Assembly (NCBI GenBank): GCA_963711725.1
Contig: CAVQFO010000022.1
Location: 1-64,000 of the forward strand
Direction: 5' to 3'
DNA: 64,000 bases
DNA from: CAVQFO01 sp963711725
GTDB taxonomy: Bacteria; Pseudomonadota; Gammaproteobacteria; Nitrococcales; Aquisalimonadaceae
A model generated the notes under the pieces. It did not search any database and was not told where the DNA came from. It saw only the letters and a program-made list of their open reading frames with translations. Both the position numbers and the translations under genes were made by a program. This document shows positions 45,629-53,738 of the stretch, one piece after another (the first letter of the stretch is position 1; the number at the start of each line of letters is the position of its first letter).

Positions 45629-47191
45629 CTATTCTGCCAGCAGGGCCAGCTCCTCGTCTTCTTCCCTGGGCACCCGGCTGGCGCCCCGCATCAGCAGCAC
45701 CAGCGGAGTCGCCGCCAGCGTGACCCACATCATCAGCACGAAGTCATTCATGTAGCCGAGGGTGGCGGCCTGGCGTGTCACTTCGCCGTTCAAAGCCGCC
45801 AGGCCGGCCGCCGTCCCGGGGTGCCAGATCCGCGAGCCCCAGTCCATCAAAAGGCTGTTGTAGAGGTTGATGTGCTCCCCCAGGTAGGCATGGAAGCGCT
45901 GGGTGTTGCGGGCCAGCAGCGTCATCACCAGGGAAATGCCGATGCTGCTGCCGATGTTGCGCATCAGGCTGAACATGGCGGTTCCCTCGTTGCGGAAATG
46001 GGGCTGCAGCGTGGCGAAGGTCACGGTGCTCAACGGCACGAAGATGAAGCCCAGCCCCAGCCCCTGAAGTAGGCCGGTATAGACGATGGTGGCTTCGCTG
46101 ACCTCCGGCGTGAAGCCGGCCATCTGGTGCAGGGAAGCAGAGGTCAGCAGCAGGCCGGCGGTGATCAGCCAGCGGGTGTCCACGCGATTGATGAGCCGGC
46201 CCACCAGGAACATGGCGGTCATGGTGCCCACGCCTCGTGGCGCCAGCACGAAGCCGGTGGTGATGACCGGATAGCCCACCAGGTTTTGCAGGAACGGCGG
46301 CAGCAGGGCCAAGGTGGCCAGCAGGATGATGCCCACCACGAAAATGAAGAACAGGCCCACGACGAAGTTGCGATCCTTGAACATCTTGGGATCGATGAAC
46401 GGCTTGTCGGCCGTGAGCACGTGAACCAGGAACAGATACAGCCCCAGCACGGCGAGCACCGTCTCGATTATGATCTCCGGCGAATCGAACCAGGCCAGGG
46501 TCTCGCCCCTGTCCAGCATGAGCTGCAGGCAGCCGATCGCGATGCTGAGAAAGGCGAAGCCCAGCCAGTCGAACCGTCGGGCCCGGTCGCGCACGGTCTC
46601 CGGGACGAAGGCCAGCAGGCCGAAGGCGGCGAGGATGCCCACCGGGACATTGATGAAGAAGACCCAGCGCCAGTTGTAGACCTCTGTGAGGTAGCCGCCC
46701 AGGGTGGGGCCGAGGATGGGGCCGACCATGACGCCGATACCCCACATGGCCATGGCCGAGCCGTGCTTCTCCCGGGGGAAGGTGTCCAGCAGTACGGCTT
46801 GGGACATGGGCACAAGCGCGGCGCCGAACACGCCCTGGGCCAGCCGGTAAAACACCATCTGCGACAACGAGCCGGCGACGCCGCACAGCACCGATGAGAC
46901 GGTGAATCCCGTTACGCACATCACGAAGAAGCGCTTGCGCCCAAACCGCCCGGCGAGCCAGCCGGTGGTGGGCGTCATGATGGCAGCCGCGACAATATAG
47001 GAGGTAAGTACCCAGGCCACCTGATCCTGGGTCGCCGACAGGCTGCCCTGCATGTGGGGCAGGGCCACGTTGGCGATGGTGGTGTCCACGGCCTGCATGA
47101 TGGTGGCCAGCATCACCGATACGGTGACCAGCGCCCGGTTGACCGTTGGCTCTCCGGGTGCCGCCGCTCCCATGGTCTGCGACTGGCTCAT
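45629..47191 (-). CDS. DHA2-family (EmrB-like) multidrug efflux MFS transporter
   Basis: The 520-residue protein has 14 helices, with TIMQAVDTTIANVALPHMQGSLSATQDQVAWVLTSYIVAAAI at the start (DHA2 motif D1), GRFGRKRFFV (motif A) and QGVFGAALVPMSQA (motif C). It should work with the membrane-fusion partner encoded just upstream, and an outer-membrane channel encoded elsewhere. Its ATG overlaps the EmrA-like stop by one base. A 113-codon upstream reading inside the EmrA gene is rejected. Confidence 0.94.
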   Translation of the reverse strand: MSQSQTMGAAAPGEPTVNRALVTVSVMLATIMQAVDTTIANVALPHMQGSLSATQDQVAWVLTSYIVAAAIMTPTTGWLAGRFGRKRFFVMCVTGFTVSSVLCGVAGSLSQMVFYRLAQGVFGAALVPMSQAVLLDTFPREKHGSAMAMWGIGVMVGPILGPTLGGYLTEVYNWRWVFFINVPVGILAAFGLLAFVPETVRDRARRFDWLGFAFLSIAIGCLQLMLDRGETLAWFDSPEIIIETVLAVLGLYLFLVHVLTADKPFIDPKMFKDRNFVVGLFFIFVVGIILLATLALLPPFLQNLVGYPVITTGFVLAPRGVGTMTAMFLVGRLINRVDTRWLITAGLLLTSASLHQMAGFTPEVSEATIVYTGLLQGLGLGFIFVPLSTVTFATLQPHFRNEGTAMFSLMRNIGSSIGISLVMTLLARNTQRFHAYLGEHINLYNSLLMDWGSRIWHPGTAAGLAALNGEVTRQAATLGYMNDFVLMMWVTLAATPLVLLMRGASRVPREEDEELALLAE

Positions 47192-48279
47192 TACCGCTGG
47201 CCGGCGCTCGCGACGGCGCTGTCGAACAGGCCGCCCAGGGTGCGGTGCCAACCGGTGTCGATATCCACCACCACGCTCATCCCGGCACGCAGGGGCGGCC
47301 CCGACTTGTCGGTGATGTGCAGGCGCACGGGCACGCGCTGCACGACCTTCACCCAGTTTCCCGAGGCGTTCTGGGGTGGCAGCAGCGAGTATTCCGCGCC
47401 GGTGGCGGGACTGACGCTGGTCACGCGGGCGTGCCAGGTGCGGCCGGGGTAGGCGTCCACGCTCAGCGTTGCCTCCTGCCCCACGGCCAGATGGGTGAGC
47501 TGGGTCTCCTTGAGGTTGGCCTCCACCCACACATGGGTGTCCTCAACCACGCTCACCGCCGGTTCGCCCTCGCTGACGTAATCGCCGGCCAGGATCTTTA
47601 CCTTGCCGGCAATGCCGTCGGCCGGGGCGCGGACTACCGTGTGCTCCAGGTCGAGTTTGGCCTGCTCTACCTGGGCCAGTGCTTCGTGGTAACGCGGATG
47701 ACTCTCCACCGGGCCGGTGGGGTCGCCGTTGAGCTGGGCCTTGAGCCGGCCAAGCTGCTGTTGGAGCGTTTCCACCTGCTGGCGCGCCTGGTTCAGCTTG
47801 TGGCGAGCCTCATCGTACAGGGCCTGGGATACCGCTCTGCGCTTGGCCAGATCGGATTGCCGCTTGAACTGCTTCTGGAAGTAGGCCACGTCTTCGCGGG
47901 CCGAGGCGAGGTTGCCCTGCTTTTCTCGATATTGGGCCTGCAGCGCCTGCAGCTCGTTGCCCACGGACTCCAGTTGCGCCTGGGCGTGCTGAAGCGCGAT
48001 CTGGAAGGGCGCCTGATCCAGACGGAACAGGATCTGCCCCTTGCGAACGCGGTCGTTTGTGCTCACGGGAACGGCTTGCACGCGGCCGGAGATCTGGGGG
48101 CTGACGGCCACCATATCTGCCTTCACATAGGCGTTCTCGGTGCTCACGTAGCGCCCGCCGGTGATGTAAAAGTAAGCGCCTACCCCACAAACGATCACGG
48201 GCACACCGATCATCGCGATGCGCCGGACCAGCTTGCGGCGGGACCGGGGCTTGGGGGGCTTGGTTTCCTTTTCACTCAT
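47191..48279 (-). CDS. EmrA/HlyD-family membrane-fusion protein
   Basis: The 362-residue protein has one N-terminal membrane helix (IAMIGVPVIVCGVGAYFYI), a lipoyl half-motif (VKADMVAVSPQISGRVQAVPVSTNDRVRKGQILFRLD), a long alpha-helical hairpin rich in Gln and Ala (about 85-195), and the second lipoyl half (VVRAPADGIAGKVKILAGDYV). It bridges the DHA2 pump and an outer-membrane channel. It overlaps the marR end by eight bases, so marR-emrA-emrB form one operon. Confidence 0.94.
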   Translation of the reverse strand: MSEKETKPPKPRSRRKLVRRIAMIGVPVIVCGVGAYFYITGGRYVSTENAYVKADMVAVSPQISGRVQAVPVSTNDRVRKGQILFRLDQAPFQIALQHAQAQLESVGNELQALQAQYREKQGNLASAREDVAYFQKQFKRQSDLAKRRAVSQALYDEARHKLNQARQQVETLQQQLGRLKAQLNGDPTGPVESHPRYHEALAQVEQAKLDLEHTVVRAPADGIAGKVKILAGDYVSEGEPAVSVVEDTHVWVEANLKETQLTHLAVGQEATLSVDAYPGRTWHARVTSVSPATGAEYSLLPPQNASGNWVKVVQRVPVRLHITDKSGPPLRAGMSVVVDIDTGWHRTLGGLFDSAVASAGQR

Positions 48280-48793
48280 GGTCTTTGGCTTTGGTCGTGT
48301 CGCGAAGTTCGCCCGCATCCCGGTCCGACAGGTTGCAGCGCACTCGTGCCAGCAGGGCGACGAGCTGGTCCCGCTCGTCTTCGGTAAGTCCGGTCAGGGC
48401 CCTTTCCCTTGTTTCCTGGCCCAGCTCCCGGAGCTGAGCCAGTACGGGACGGGCCTTTTCAGTCAGGTAAAGGGTGCGGGCCCGGCGGTCGCAGGGATGG
48501 CTGCGGCGCTCCACCCAGCCGTCGGCCTCCAGACGATCGATCAGGCGGGCAAGGGTGATGGGCGTCACCTCGAGGATGTCCGCCAGCCCCGCCTGCTTGA
48601 TGCCCTCGCACCGTGAAAGATGTGACAGCACCGACCACTGGGATCGGGTGAGGCCGATAGTCCGGGCCCTACGATCGAAGTCCCGGCGCATCAGCCGCGA
48701 GGCATCGCTCACCAGGAAGCCTAGGCGTTGGTTGAGATTTTCTTCAGGCATGACCGGGATTTTAATATTGAGGCTTATTATAAGCAAGCTCAT
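48272..48793 (-). CDS. MarR-family regulator of the efflux operon
   Basis: The 173-residue protein has the MarR winged HTH: LTRSQWSVLSHLSRCEGIKQAGLADILEVTPITLARLIDRLEADGWVERRSHPCDRRARTLYLT in order across residues 45-115. It most likely represses its own emrAB-like operon and is released by ligands. The ATG at 48793 has GGGAGGA ahead of it; the ATG at 48751 gives the more usual MarR N-terminus but has no ribosome site. A 13-base palindrome at 48773-48785 lies between these two starts. Confidence 0.92.
   Translation of the reverse strand: MSLLIISLNIKIPVMPEENLNQRLGFLVSDASRLMRRDFDRRARTIGLTRSQWSVLSHLSRCEGIKQAGLADILEVTPITLARLIDRLEADGWVERRSHPCDRRARTLYLTEKARPVLAQLRELGQETRERALTGLTEDERDQLVALLARVRCNLSDRDAGELRDTTKAKDHE
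48773..48785. promoter_or_regulatory. Perfect palindrome, candidate MarR operator
   Basis: GCTTAT-T-ATAAGC is a perfect 13-base palindrome in an A/T-rich patch at the marR 5' end, on the side facing the divergent thiolase gene. Autorepression from such a site is usual in the family. If it is an operator, the shorter marR start (48751) is more likely. Confidence 0.5.
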
Positions 48794-48902
48794 GATTTCC
48801 TCCCGAACCATCCCGGGTGGGGCTGAAAGTCGATGCCGGCGCCCTTACATTGGTGACGCCGACAAACCGTTTGTTGCCGCGCCAACCATGAGGTGCATCG
48901 CG

Positions 48903-50087
48903 ATGAAGGAATCCAACGTAGTCTTGTGCAATGCCGTAAGGACCGCGATCGGGACCTACGGCGGAAGCCTGAAGGATATGCCCGCAACGGAGCTCGGTGC
49001 CGCAGCCATCCGGGCCACTCTGGAGCGTGCCGGTCTCAAGGGCGATGACGTGGATACCGTGGTCATGGGCCACGTGATCCAGGCAGGCGCCAAGATGAAC
49101 CCGGCGCGCCAGGCCTCGATCAATGGCGGTATCCCCGTGCAGGTCCCGGCCATGACGGTGAACCGAGTCTGCGGCTCCGGCGCCCAGGCCGTGGCTACCG
49201 CTGCCCAGGAAGTCATGCTGGGTGCTCTGAAGTGCACCGTGGCGGGCGGCATGGAGAACATGGATCAGGCCCCCTACCTGGACATGCAGGGCCGCTGGGG
49301 CCATCGCATGGGCCATGCCCAGATCTATGACGCCATGCTTCGTGACGGTCTCAACGACGCCTTCTCGGACCAGCATTCCGGCTGGCATACCGAGGATTTG
49401 GTCGCCGAGTACAAAATCACCCGCGAGGAGCAGGACCGCTGGGCCGCGCGCAGCCACCAACGCTTCAGCGAGGCCCAGGAGGCGGGCCGGTTCGACGCCG
49501 AAATCGTGCCCGTGGAGCTGAAGACCAAGAAGGGCCCGGTCAGCTTCGAAAAGGACGAACACAACCGTCCCGGCACCACTGCCGAAGGCCTGGCCAAGCT
49601 CAAACCCGCGTTCCGCAAGGACGGCACCATCACCGCCGGCAATGCCCCCGGCCTGAACAGCGCCGGCGCCGCCATGGTGGTCGCCGACCGGGGCTGGGCC
49701 GAGGAACATGGTCTGACGCCGATGGCGCGTCTGGTCAGCTACGGCGTGGGCGCGGTGGAGCCGGGCTTCTTCGGCCTTGGGCCGGTGCCGGCCGTTCGCC
49801 AGGCGCTGGAACGCGCAGGCTGGAGCAATACCGATGTGGAACGGGTGGAGATCAACGAGGCCTTCGCCGCCATCGCCATTGCCGTAGCCCGGGATCTGGA
49901 TTTCCCCCAGGACATTGTCAACGTGGAAGGCGGTGCCATCGCCCACGGCCACCCCATCGGCGCCACCGGCGCTATCCTGACCACCCGGCTGCTGCACTCC
50001 ATGGCGCGGGATAATGTCCGCCGCGGTGTGGTGACGCTGTGCATCGGCGGCGGGCAGGGGGTTGCCCTGTGCCTGGAGCGGGTGTGA
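48903..50087 (+). CDS. Acetyl-CoA acetyltransferase (thiolase II family)
   Basis: The 394-residue enzyme has all thiolase signatures: the nucleophile Cys in NRVCGSGAQAV (near residue 90), EINEAFAAIAIAVARDL, the His in GGAIAHGHPIGATGA and the second Cys in TLCIGGGQGVAL. It condenses two acetyl-CoA or cleaves 3-ketoacyl-CoA; biosynthetic (PhaA-like) and degradative roles are not separable here, and no phaB or phaC is adjacent. GAGGTG precedes the ATG. Earlier in-frame starts would overlap the divergent marR gene. Confidence 0.94.
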   Translation: MKESNVVLCNAVRTAIGTYGGSLKDMPATELGAAAIRATLERAGLKGDDVDTVVMGHVIQAGAKMNPARQASINGGIPVQVPAMTVNRVCGSGAQAVATAAQEVMLGALKCTVAGGMENMDQAPYLDMQGRWGHRMGHAQIYDAMLRDGLNDAFSDQHSGWHTEDLVAEYKITREEQDRWAARSHQRFSEAQEAGRFDAEIVPVELKTKKGPVSFEKDEHNRPGTTAEGLAKLKPAFRKDGTITAGNAPGLNSAGAAMVVADRGWAEEHGLTPMARLVSYGVGAVEPGFFGLGPVPAVRQALERAGWSNTDVERVEINEAFAAIAIAVARDLDFPQDIVNVEGGAIAHGHPIGATGAILTTRLLHSMARDNVRRGVVTLCIGGGQGVALCLERV

Positions 50088-50520
50088 AGCGATTGAGAAA
50101 GACAGGTCGCGAACACATTGGCTTGGGAGATTGCGCCACGGAGGGACAGAGACGAAGGGAGCCCCGTGGGACTTCTTCGGGTGCTCTGCGCCTCCGTGGT
50201 GCGTGTGTTTCCGGGTGGGGTGGCAGGTAAGGTTTTGCGGCTTCGCCGGGTTGGCGGGTTACGCTGCGCTAACCCGCCCTACATTTGATTGGTGCGCTCC
50301 AAGGCGTGGGCCTGTGCCTGGAGCGGGAGTGAGGTTGCGAGATCGGTTAAACCACGAAGAGGATGTAGGTCGGATTAGCGCAGCGTAATCCGACAGGGTT
50401 TCTTGGCTTCGCCGGATGGGTGGGTTGGGCTTCGCCAACCCACCCAACATTGATGGTGATCGCACAGCGACCGGGGCCTTCGTGCGATTCGGGTCCTTCG
50501 TGATTTGAAGGTTTTGCGCT
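50088..50520. repeat. Repeat-filled spacer (hairpins A4, A5 and a GTAGGTCGGATTA palindrome)
   Basis: It contains a CGCCACGGAGG/CCTCCGTGG inverted pair (50134-50199), hairpin A4 with GGCGGGTTACGCTGCGC and TAACCCGCC (50253-50279), and a GTAGGTCGGATTA-CGCTGCG-TAATCCGAC-type palindrome (50365-50394). Hairpin A5, with GTGGGTTGGGCTTCGCC and AACCCAC, is at 50419-50446. No coding frame looks real. Confidence 0.8.
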
Positions 50521-51096
50521 TTACGCGGCCAGCCGTTCCAACAACGTGGCCGAATCGGCCGGCTCCTTGGCGGTGGCCGTGACCGACAAGCGCTCCCGCG
50601 AGTCGGTCTCCCGGATCAATTCGTAACCTTGCGGGAACAGCTTGTCCAGCAGAGCGCGGGCGACGGGCTCGAACTGGGCGTAGGCCTCGTCCGTATTGGG
50701 GGCCGCCAGCCGGTCGTTGCTGAAGATCTGCACTCGTTGGCCGGGGAAGGTCAGCTTGCCGTCCGTCTGTGGCGCATCCTCGAGCAGGCGGCAGGCCTCC
50801 AGCGCCTTGCGGCAGACCGTGGCGAAACGGGCGGTCTCGTCGCCATCCAGCGGGTGTTTGCTGTAATAGAGCAGGCCGCGGTCCCCGGCGGTTTCGTCGT
50901 AGCCGTAGTTGCCTTCGTGGGCGATGAGCATGACGCCCGGGCCTTCGGGTACGTGGGTGTAGTCGGCCACGTCAAGAAGCAGGTCGCCGAGGGAACCTTG
51001 CTGGATCCACTGATGGAATACGGGGATCAGCTTCAGCAGGTCCAGTGGTTCCTGTTCCGCGGCAAAGAATTTGATACCGATCTTGTGCAGATTCAT
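50521..51096 (-). CDS. Companion protein of the sulfite/nitrite reductase, unknown function
   Basis: The 191-residue protein starts NLHKIGIKFFAAEQEPLDLLKLIPVFHQWIQQGSLGDLLLDVADYTHVPEGPGVMLIAHEGNYGYDE in order over its first 70 residues. It has no membrane segment or signal. The gene begins 14 bases after the reductase stop, so it is translated from the same transcript and probably helps the reductase. I do not know a named function. The N-terminal extension of this frame into the reductase gene is a shadow and is rejected. Confidence 0.8.
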   Translation of the reverse strand: MNLHKIGIKFFAAEQEPLDLLKLIPVFHQWIQQGSLGDLLLDVADYTHVPEGPGVMLIAHEGNYGYDETAGDRGLLYYSKHPLDGDETARFATVCRKALEACRLLEDAPQTDGKLTFPGQRVQIFSNDRLAAPNTDEAYAQFEPVARALLDKLFPQGYELIRETDSRERLSVTATAKEPADSATLLERLAA

Positions 51097-51110
51097 GAAT
51101 GCAGTCCTCG

Positions 51111-53417
51111 TCAGCCGCCGGCCTGCTTGGGCAGGTTCAGCTTGGGCAGCGGCGGAATGGCGCTGGCGCTCTTCAACTGGCCCTGTTCCAGCATGCGGGC
51201 GTGGCAGGCGTGTGCCGCCTCGATGAACAGTTGCGTCTCTTCCATCAGCAGCCGGGCATTCTCGGCATCGAATCGCCGATCCGTCTCCTCGTGCCGTTGG
51301 AACAGATACTCGGCGAACTTGCCGCCGGCGTACTTGTCGTGAAACAGGCCGGAGTCGTAGAAGCGCTCTCGGAATTCCTCCACGATCGCGCCGGCGTCGT
51401 CGCGCACGTCCTGGAACTGGGTACGCACCAGCGCCTTGGCGGCTTCCACCATGGCGGCGTAGGCGGCCTCGTCGGCTTTGCGGTGCTCGTCTTCCTCGAA
51501 GTGGATCTGCGCTTCGAAGTGCAGCCCCTCGGCGGCCTGCATGCCGAATTCGAACTGGGACACCACTTCGCCGGCGCATTCGCCCACGCCGATGTCACTG
51601 ACGTTGAATTCCCGGGGGTCGCGCCAGTCCGAGTAGAGCGAACGATCGACAATGTAGGGCGGGACCTCGGAGAATTCGTCCACCACGCCTTTCAGCGCCT
51701 TCTTGCCGAGGCGTTGAATGTAGTCGCGGAAGGGCTCCTGCTTTTCGCGTTCCTCCAGGTACTGGGAGGTGATCCGGTCGATGAAGTCCGGCACCCGCTT
51801 TGAGGGCACGGCGCCGATGGTGATGCCGTAATCGCCGGCGTTCTTTTCCCATTGACCGCCCAGCACGACACGGAAGTGCGGCACCGTGGTGCCCTGGATC
51901 TTGCGGCTCACGCCGTAGAAGCCCAGGTCTGCCAAGTGGTGCTGACCGCAGGAATTGAAGCAGCCGCTGACCTTGATGTGTAGGTCGCGCACGGCCTCGT
52001 CCAGTTGCTGGCTCTTGGCCGCCAGGCGCTCGCTCATCTCTGCGGCCAGGCCGCGGGAGGCGGCGATGCCCAGTTTGCAGGTGTCGGTGCCGGGGCAGGA
52101 GGTGACGTCCAGGATCGTGCCGGCGCCGGGTTTGCCCAGCCCGATGGACTTGAGTTCTTCATAAAGCGCGGGCAGGTCCGCTTCGGACACCCAGCGCAGC
52201 ACGATGTTTTGATCCACCGTGGCGCGGATGTTCTCACCCACGTACTTGCGGGCCAGGTCCGCCAGTTGCCGCATCTGCCAGGAGGTGAGATCGCCCAGGG
52301 GCAGGGTGACCGTCGCGATCACGTAGCCGGGCTGCTTCTGGGTCTGGACGTTGGACTGGCGCCAAGCCTGGAAATCCGGGTCCACCACCGTGGATTCCAG
52401 CCGCGCGCCGTCTTTCAGCGGCCGGTCCACCTGATTGGGCACGTCGTCGACAAACGCCGTCCAGGCGTCATCATGCGGAAGCACCTGGCGCTCCTCGTCC
52501 ACCATCTTGCGGAATTCCTCGATGCCCAGTTTGGCCACCAGGAACTTCAGGCGGGCGCGGCCGCGGTTCTTCTTTTCGCCGTAGCGGGCGAACAGCCGGG
52601 ACACGGCCTGGGCGACCGGCAGGATCTCGCCTTCGGGTACGAACTCGTACAGCAGCTTGGCCTGATAGGGCACGGCGCCCAGGCCGCCGCCCACATAGAC
52701 TTCGAAGCCGCGGCTCAGCACGCCGTCCACGAACTGGCTGCGGGCGATGAATCCCAGGTCGTGCAGGCCCGTCAGGCCGCAGGCCTTGTCCTTGCAGCCG
52801 GAGAAGGCGACCTTGAGCTTGCGGCCGAAGTCCTGGGTGTCCGGGTGGCCCAGCAGGAATCGCATGGTGGCCTTGGCGTACGGGGTGACGTCGAAGGCCT
52901 CCGTCTGGCAGCAGCCGCTGACCGGGCAGGCGGTGACGTTGCGCACGGAGTTGCCGCAGGCCTCGCGAGTGGTGATGCCCACCGCCGCCAGGCGGCGCAT
53001 CAGGTCCGGCGTGTCCTCGATATGGACATAGTGGAGCTGGATGTCCTGCCGGGTGGTGACGTGGCAGATGGCGTCCGAGTATTCCTCGGCCAGGTCCGCC
53101 AGCACGTCCATCTGTTCGGTGGTCAGGCCGCCGTAGGGGATCTTGATGCGCGACATCCCCGGAGCGTCCCACACGGTGTCCGGCCCTTTGTAGAGGCCCA
53201 CGTTGGGGAAGTTCAGGGTGCGCTGCTCGACACCGTCGTGGCGCTGGCCATTGTCGTAGCGCTGGCCGTACGTACCGCGGCGCAGGCGCGTTTCGGCGAA
53301 GATCTTGTCGTCGATCTTGCCCTGCTTCTTCAGCTCGATCTGATTCTCGAAGACGTCGATCTCGCGTGCCAGGTCCGCCGGCATTTCGTCGGCCAGGCGT
53401 TCTTTCCAGGTCGTCAT
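51111..53417 (-). CDS. Siroheme nitrite/sulfite reductase with an extra C-terminal helical domain
   Basis: The 768-residue protein has the two-fold SiR/NiR repeat. The N-terminal half has a Cys-rich segment (NVTACPVSGCC and FSGCKDKACGL). The C-terminal half has the usual siroheme-[4Fe-4S] ligands in TSCPGTDTCKLG and KVSGCFNSCGQHH. After about residue 560 an extra helical region of some 190 residues follows (EDEHRKADEAAYAAMVEAAKALVR and further helices with HAC-HA near the end), resembling a HEPN-like bundle. The reaction is six-electron reduction of sulfite or nitrite. It is divergent from korAB, which can supply reduced ferredoxin. Confidence 0.92.
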   Translation of the reverse strand: MTTWKERLADEMPADLAREIDVFENQIELKKQGKIDDKIFAETRLRRGTYGQRYDNGQRHDGVEQRTLNFPNVGLYKGPDTVWDAPGMSRIKIPYGGLTTEQMDVLADLAEEYSDAICHVTTRQDIQLHYVHIEDTPDLMRRLAAVGITTREACGNSVRNVTACPVSGCCQTEAFDVTPYAKATMRFLLGHPDTQDFGRKLKVAFSGCKDKACGLTGLHDLGFIARSQFVDGVLSRGFEVYVGGGLGAVPYQAKLLYEFVPEGEILPVAQAVSRLFARYGEKKNRGRARLKFLVAKLGIEEFRKMVDEERQVLPHDDAWTAFVDDVPNQVDRPLKDGARLESTVVDPDFQAWRQSNVQTQKQPGYVIATVTLPLGDLTSWQMRQLADLARKYVGENIRATVDQNIVLRWVSEADLPALYEELKSIGLGKPGAGTILDVTSCPGTDTCKLGIAASRGLAAEMSERLAAKSQQLDEAVRDLHIKVSGCFNSCGQHHLADLGFYGVSRKIQGTTVPHFRVVLGGQWEKNAGDYGITIGAVPSKRVPDFIDRITSQYLEEREKQEPFRDYIQRLGKKALKGVVDEFSEVPPYIVDRSLYSDWRDPREFNVSDIGVGECAGEVVSQFEFGMQAAEGLHFEAQIHFEEDEHRKADEAAYAAMVEAAKALVRTQFQDVRDDAGAIVEEFRERFYDSGLFHDKYAGGKFAEYLFQRHEETDRRFDAENARLLMEETQLFIEAAHACHARMLEQGQLKSASAIPPLPKLNLPKQAGG

Positions 53418-53738
53418 GTCCTACCCCGTGTGAATACGCACAGCGAATTGCTGGATTGAGCGGGGAGGCTACCGAACGCCGAGCTCCATGCGCCAATAAG
53501 GAATTGCTATATCCATATGAACGGTTTGCAGGCGCCGGCGGTCCAATTCCCGTATTAGGACTAGGTTGGTCTTGTTTCCGCGACTGATAGAATAGCCGCC
53601 ACTCGCCGACCCCGAGCCTATATTCCCCATGGTCATAAGTTCATTGTAATTTAGCCTTTTTTGAAATATCCGGGGCGGAGTATTGTGGATGCCTCTGGAG
53701 TCCATCCAATTCCTTATACGGGAGCAAAGGCAGCGAAT

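Noticed and set aside
47192..47530. Upstream extension of the EmrB-like gene
   Set aside because: It lies entirely inside the EmrA-like gene in another frame and has shadow composition.
51097..51579. N-terminal extension of the reductase companion frame into the reductase gene
   Set aside because: Arg/Gly-rich antisense-like composition; the real start is the ATG followed by NLHKIGIKFF.
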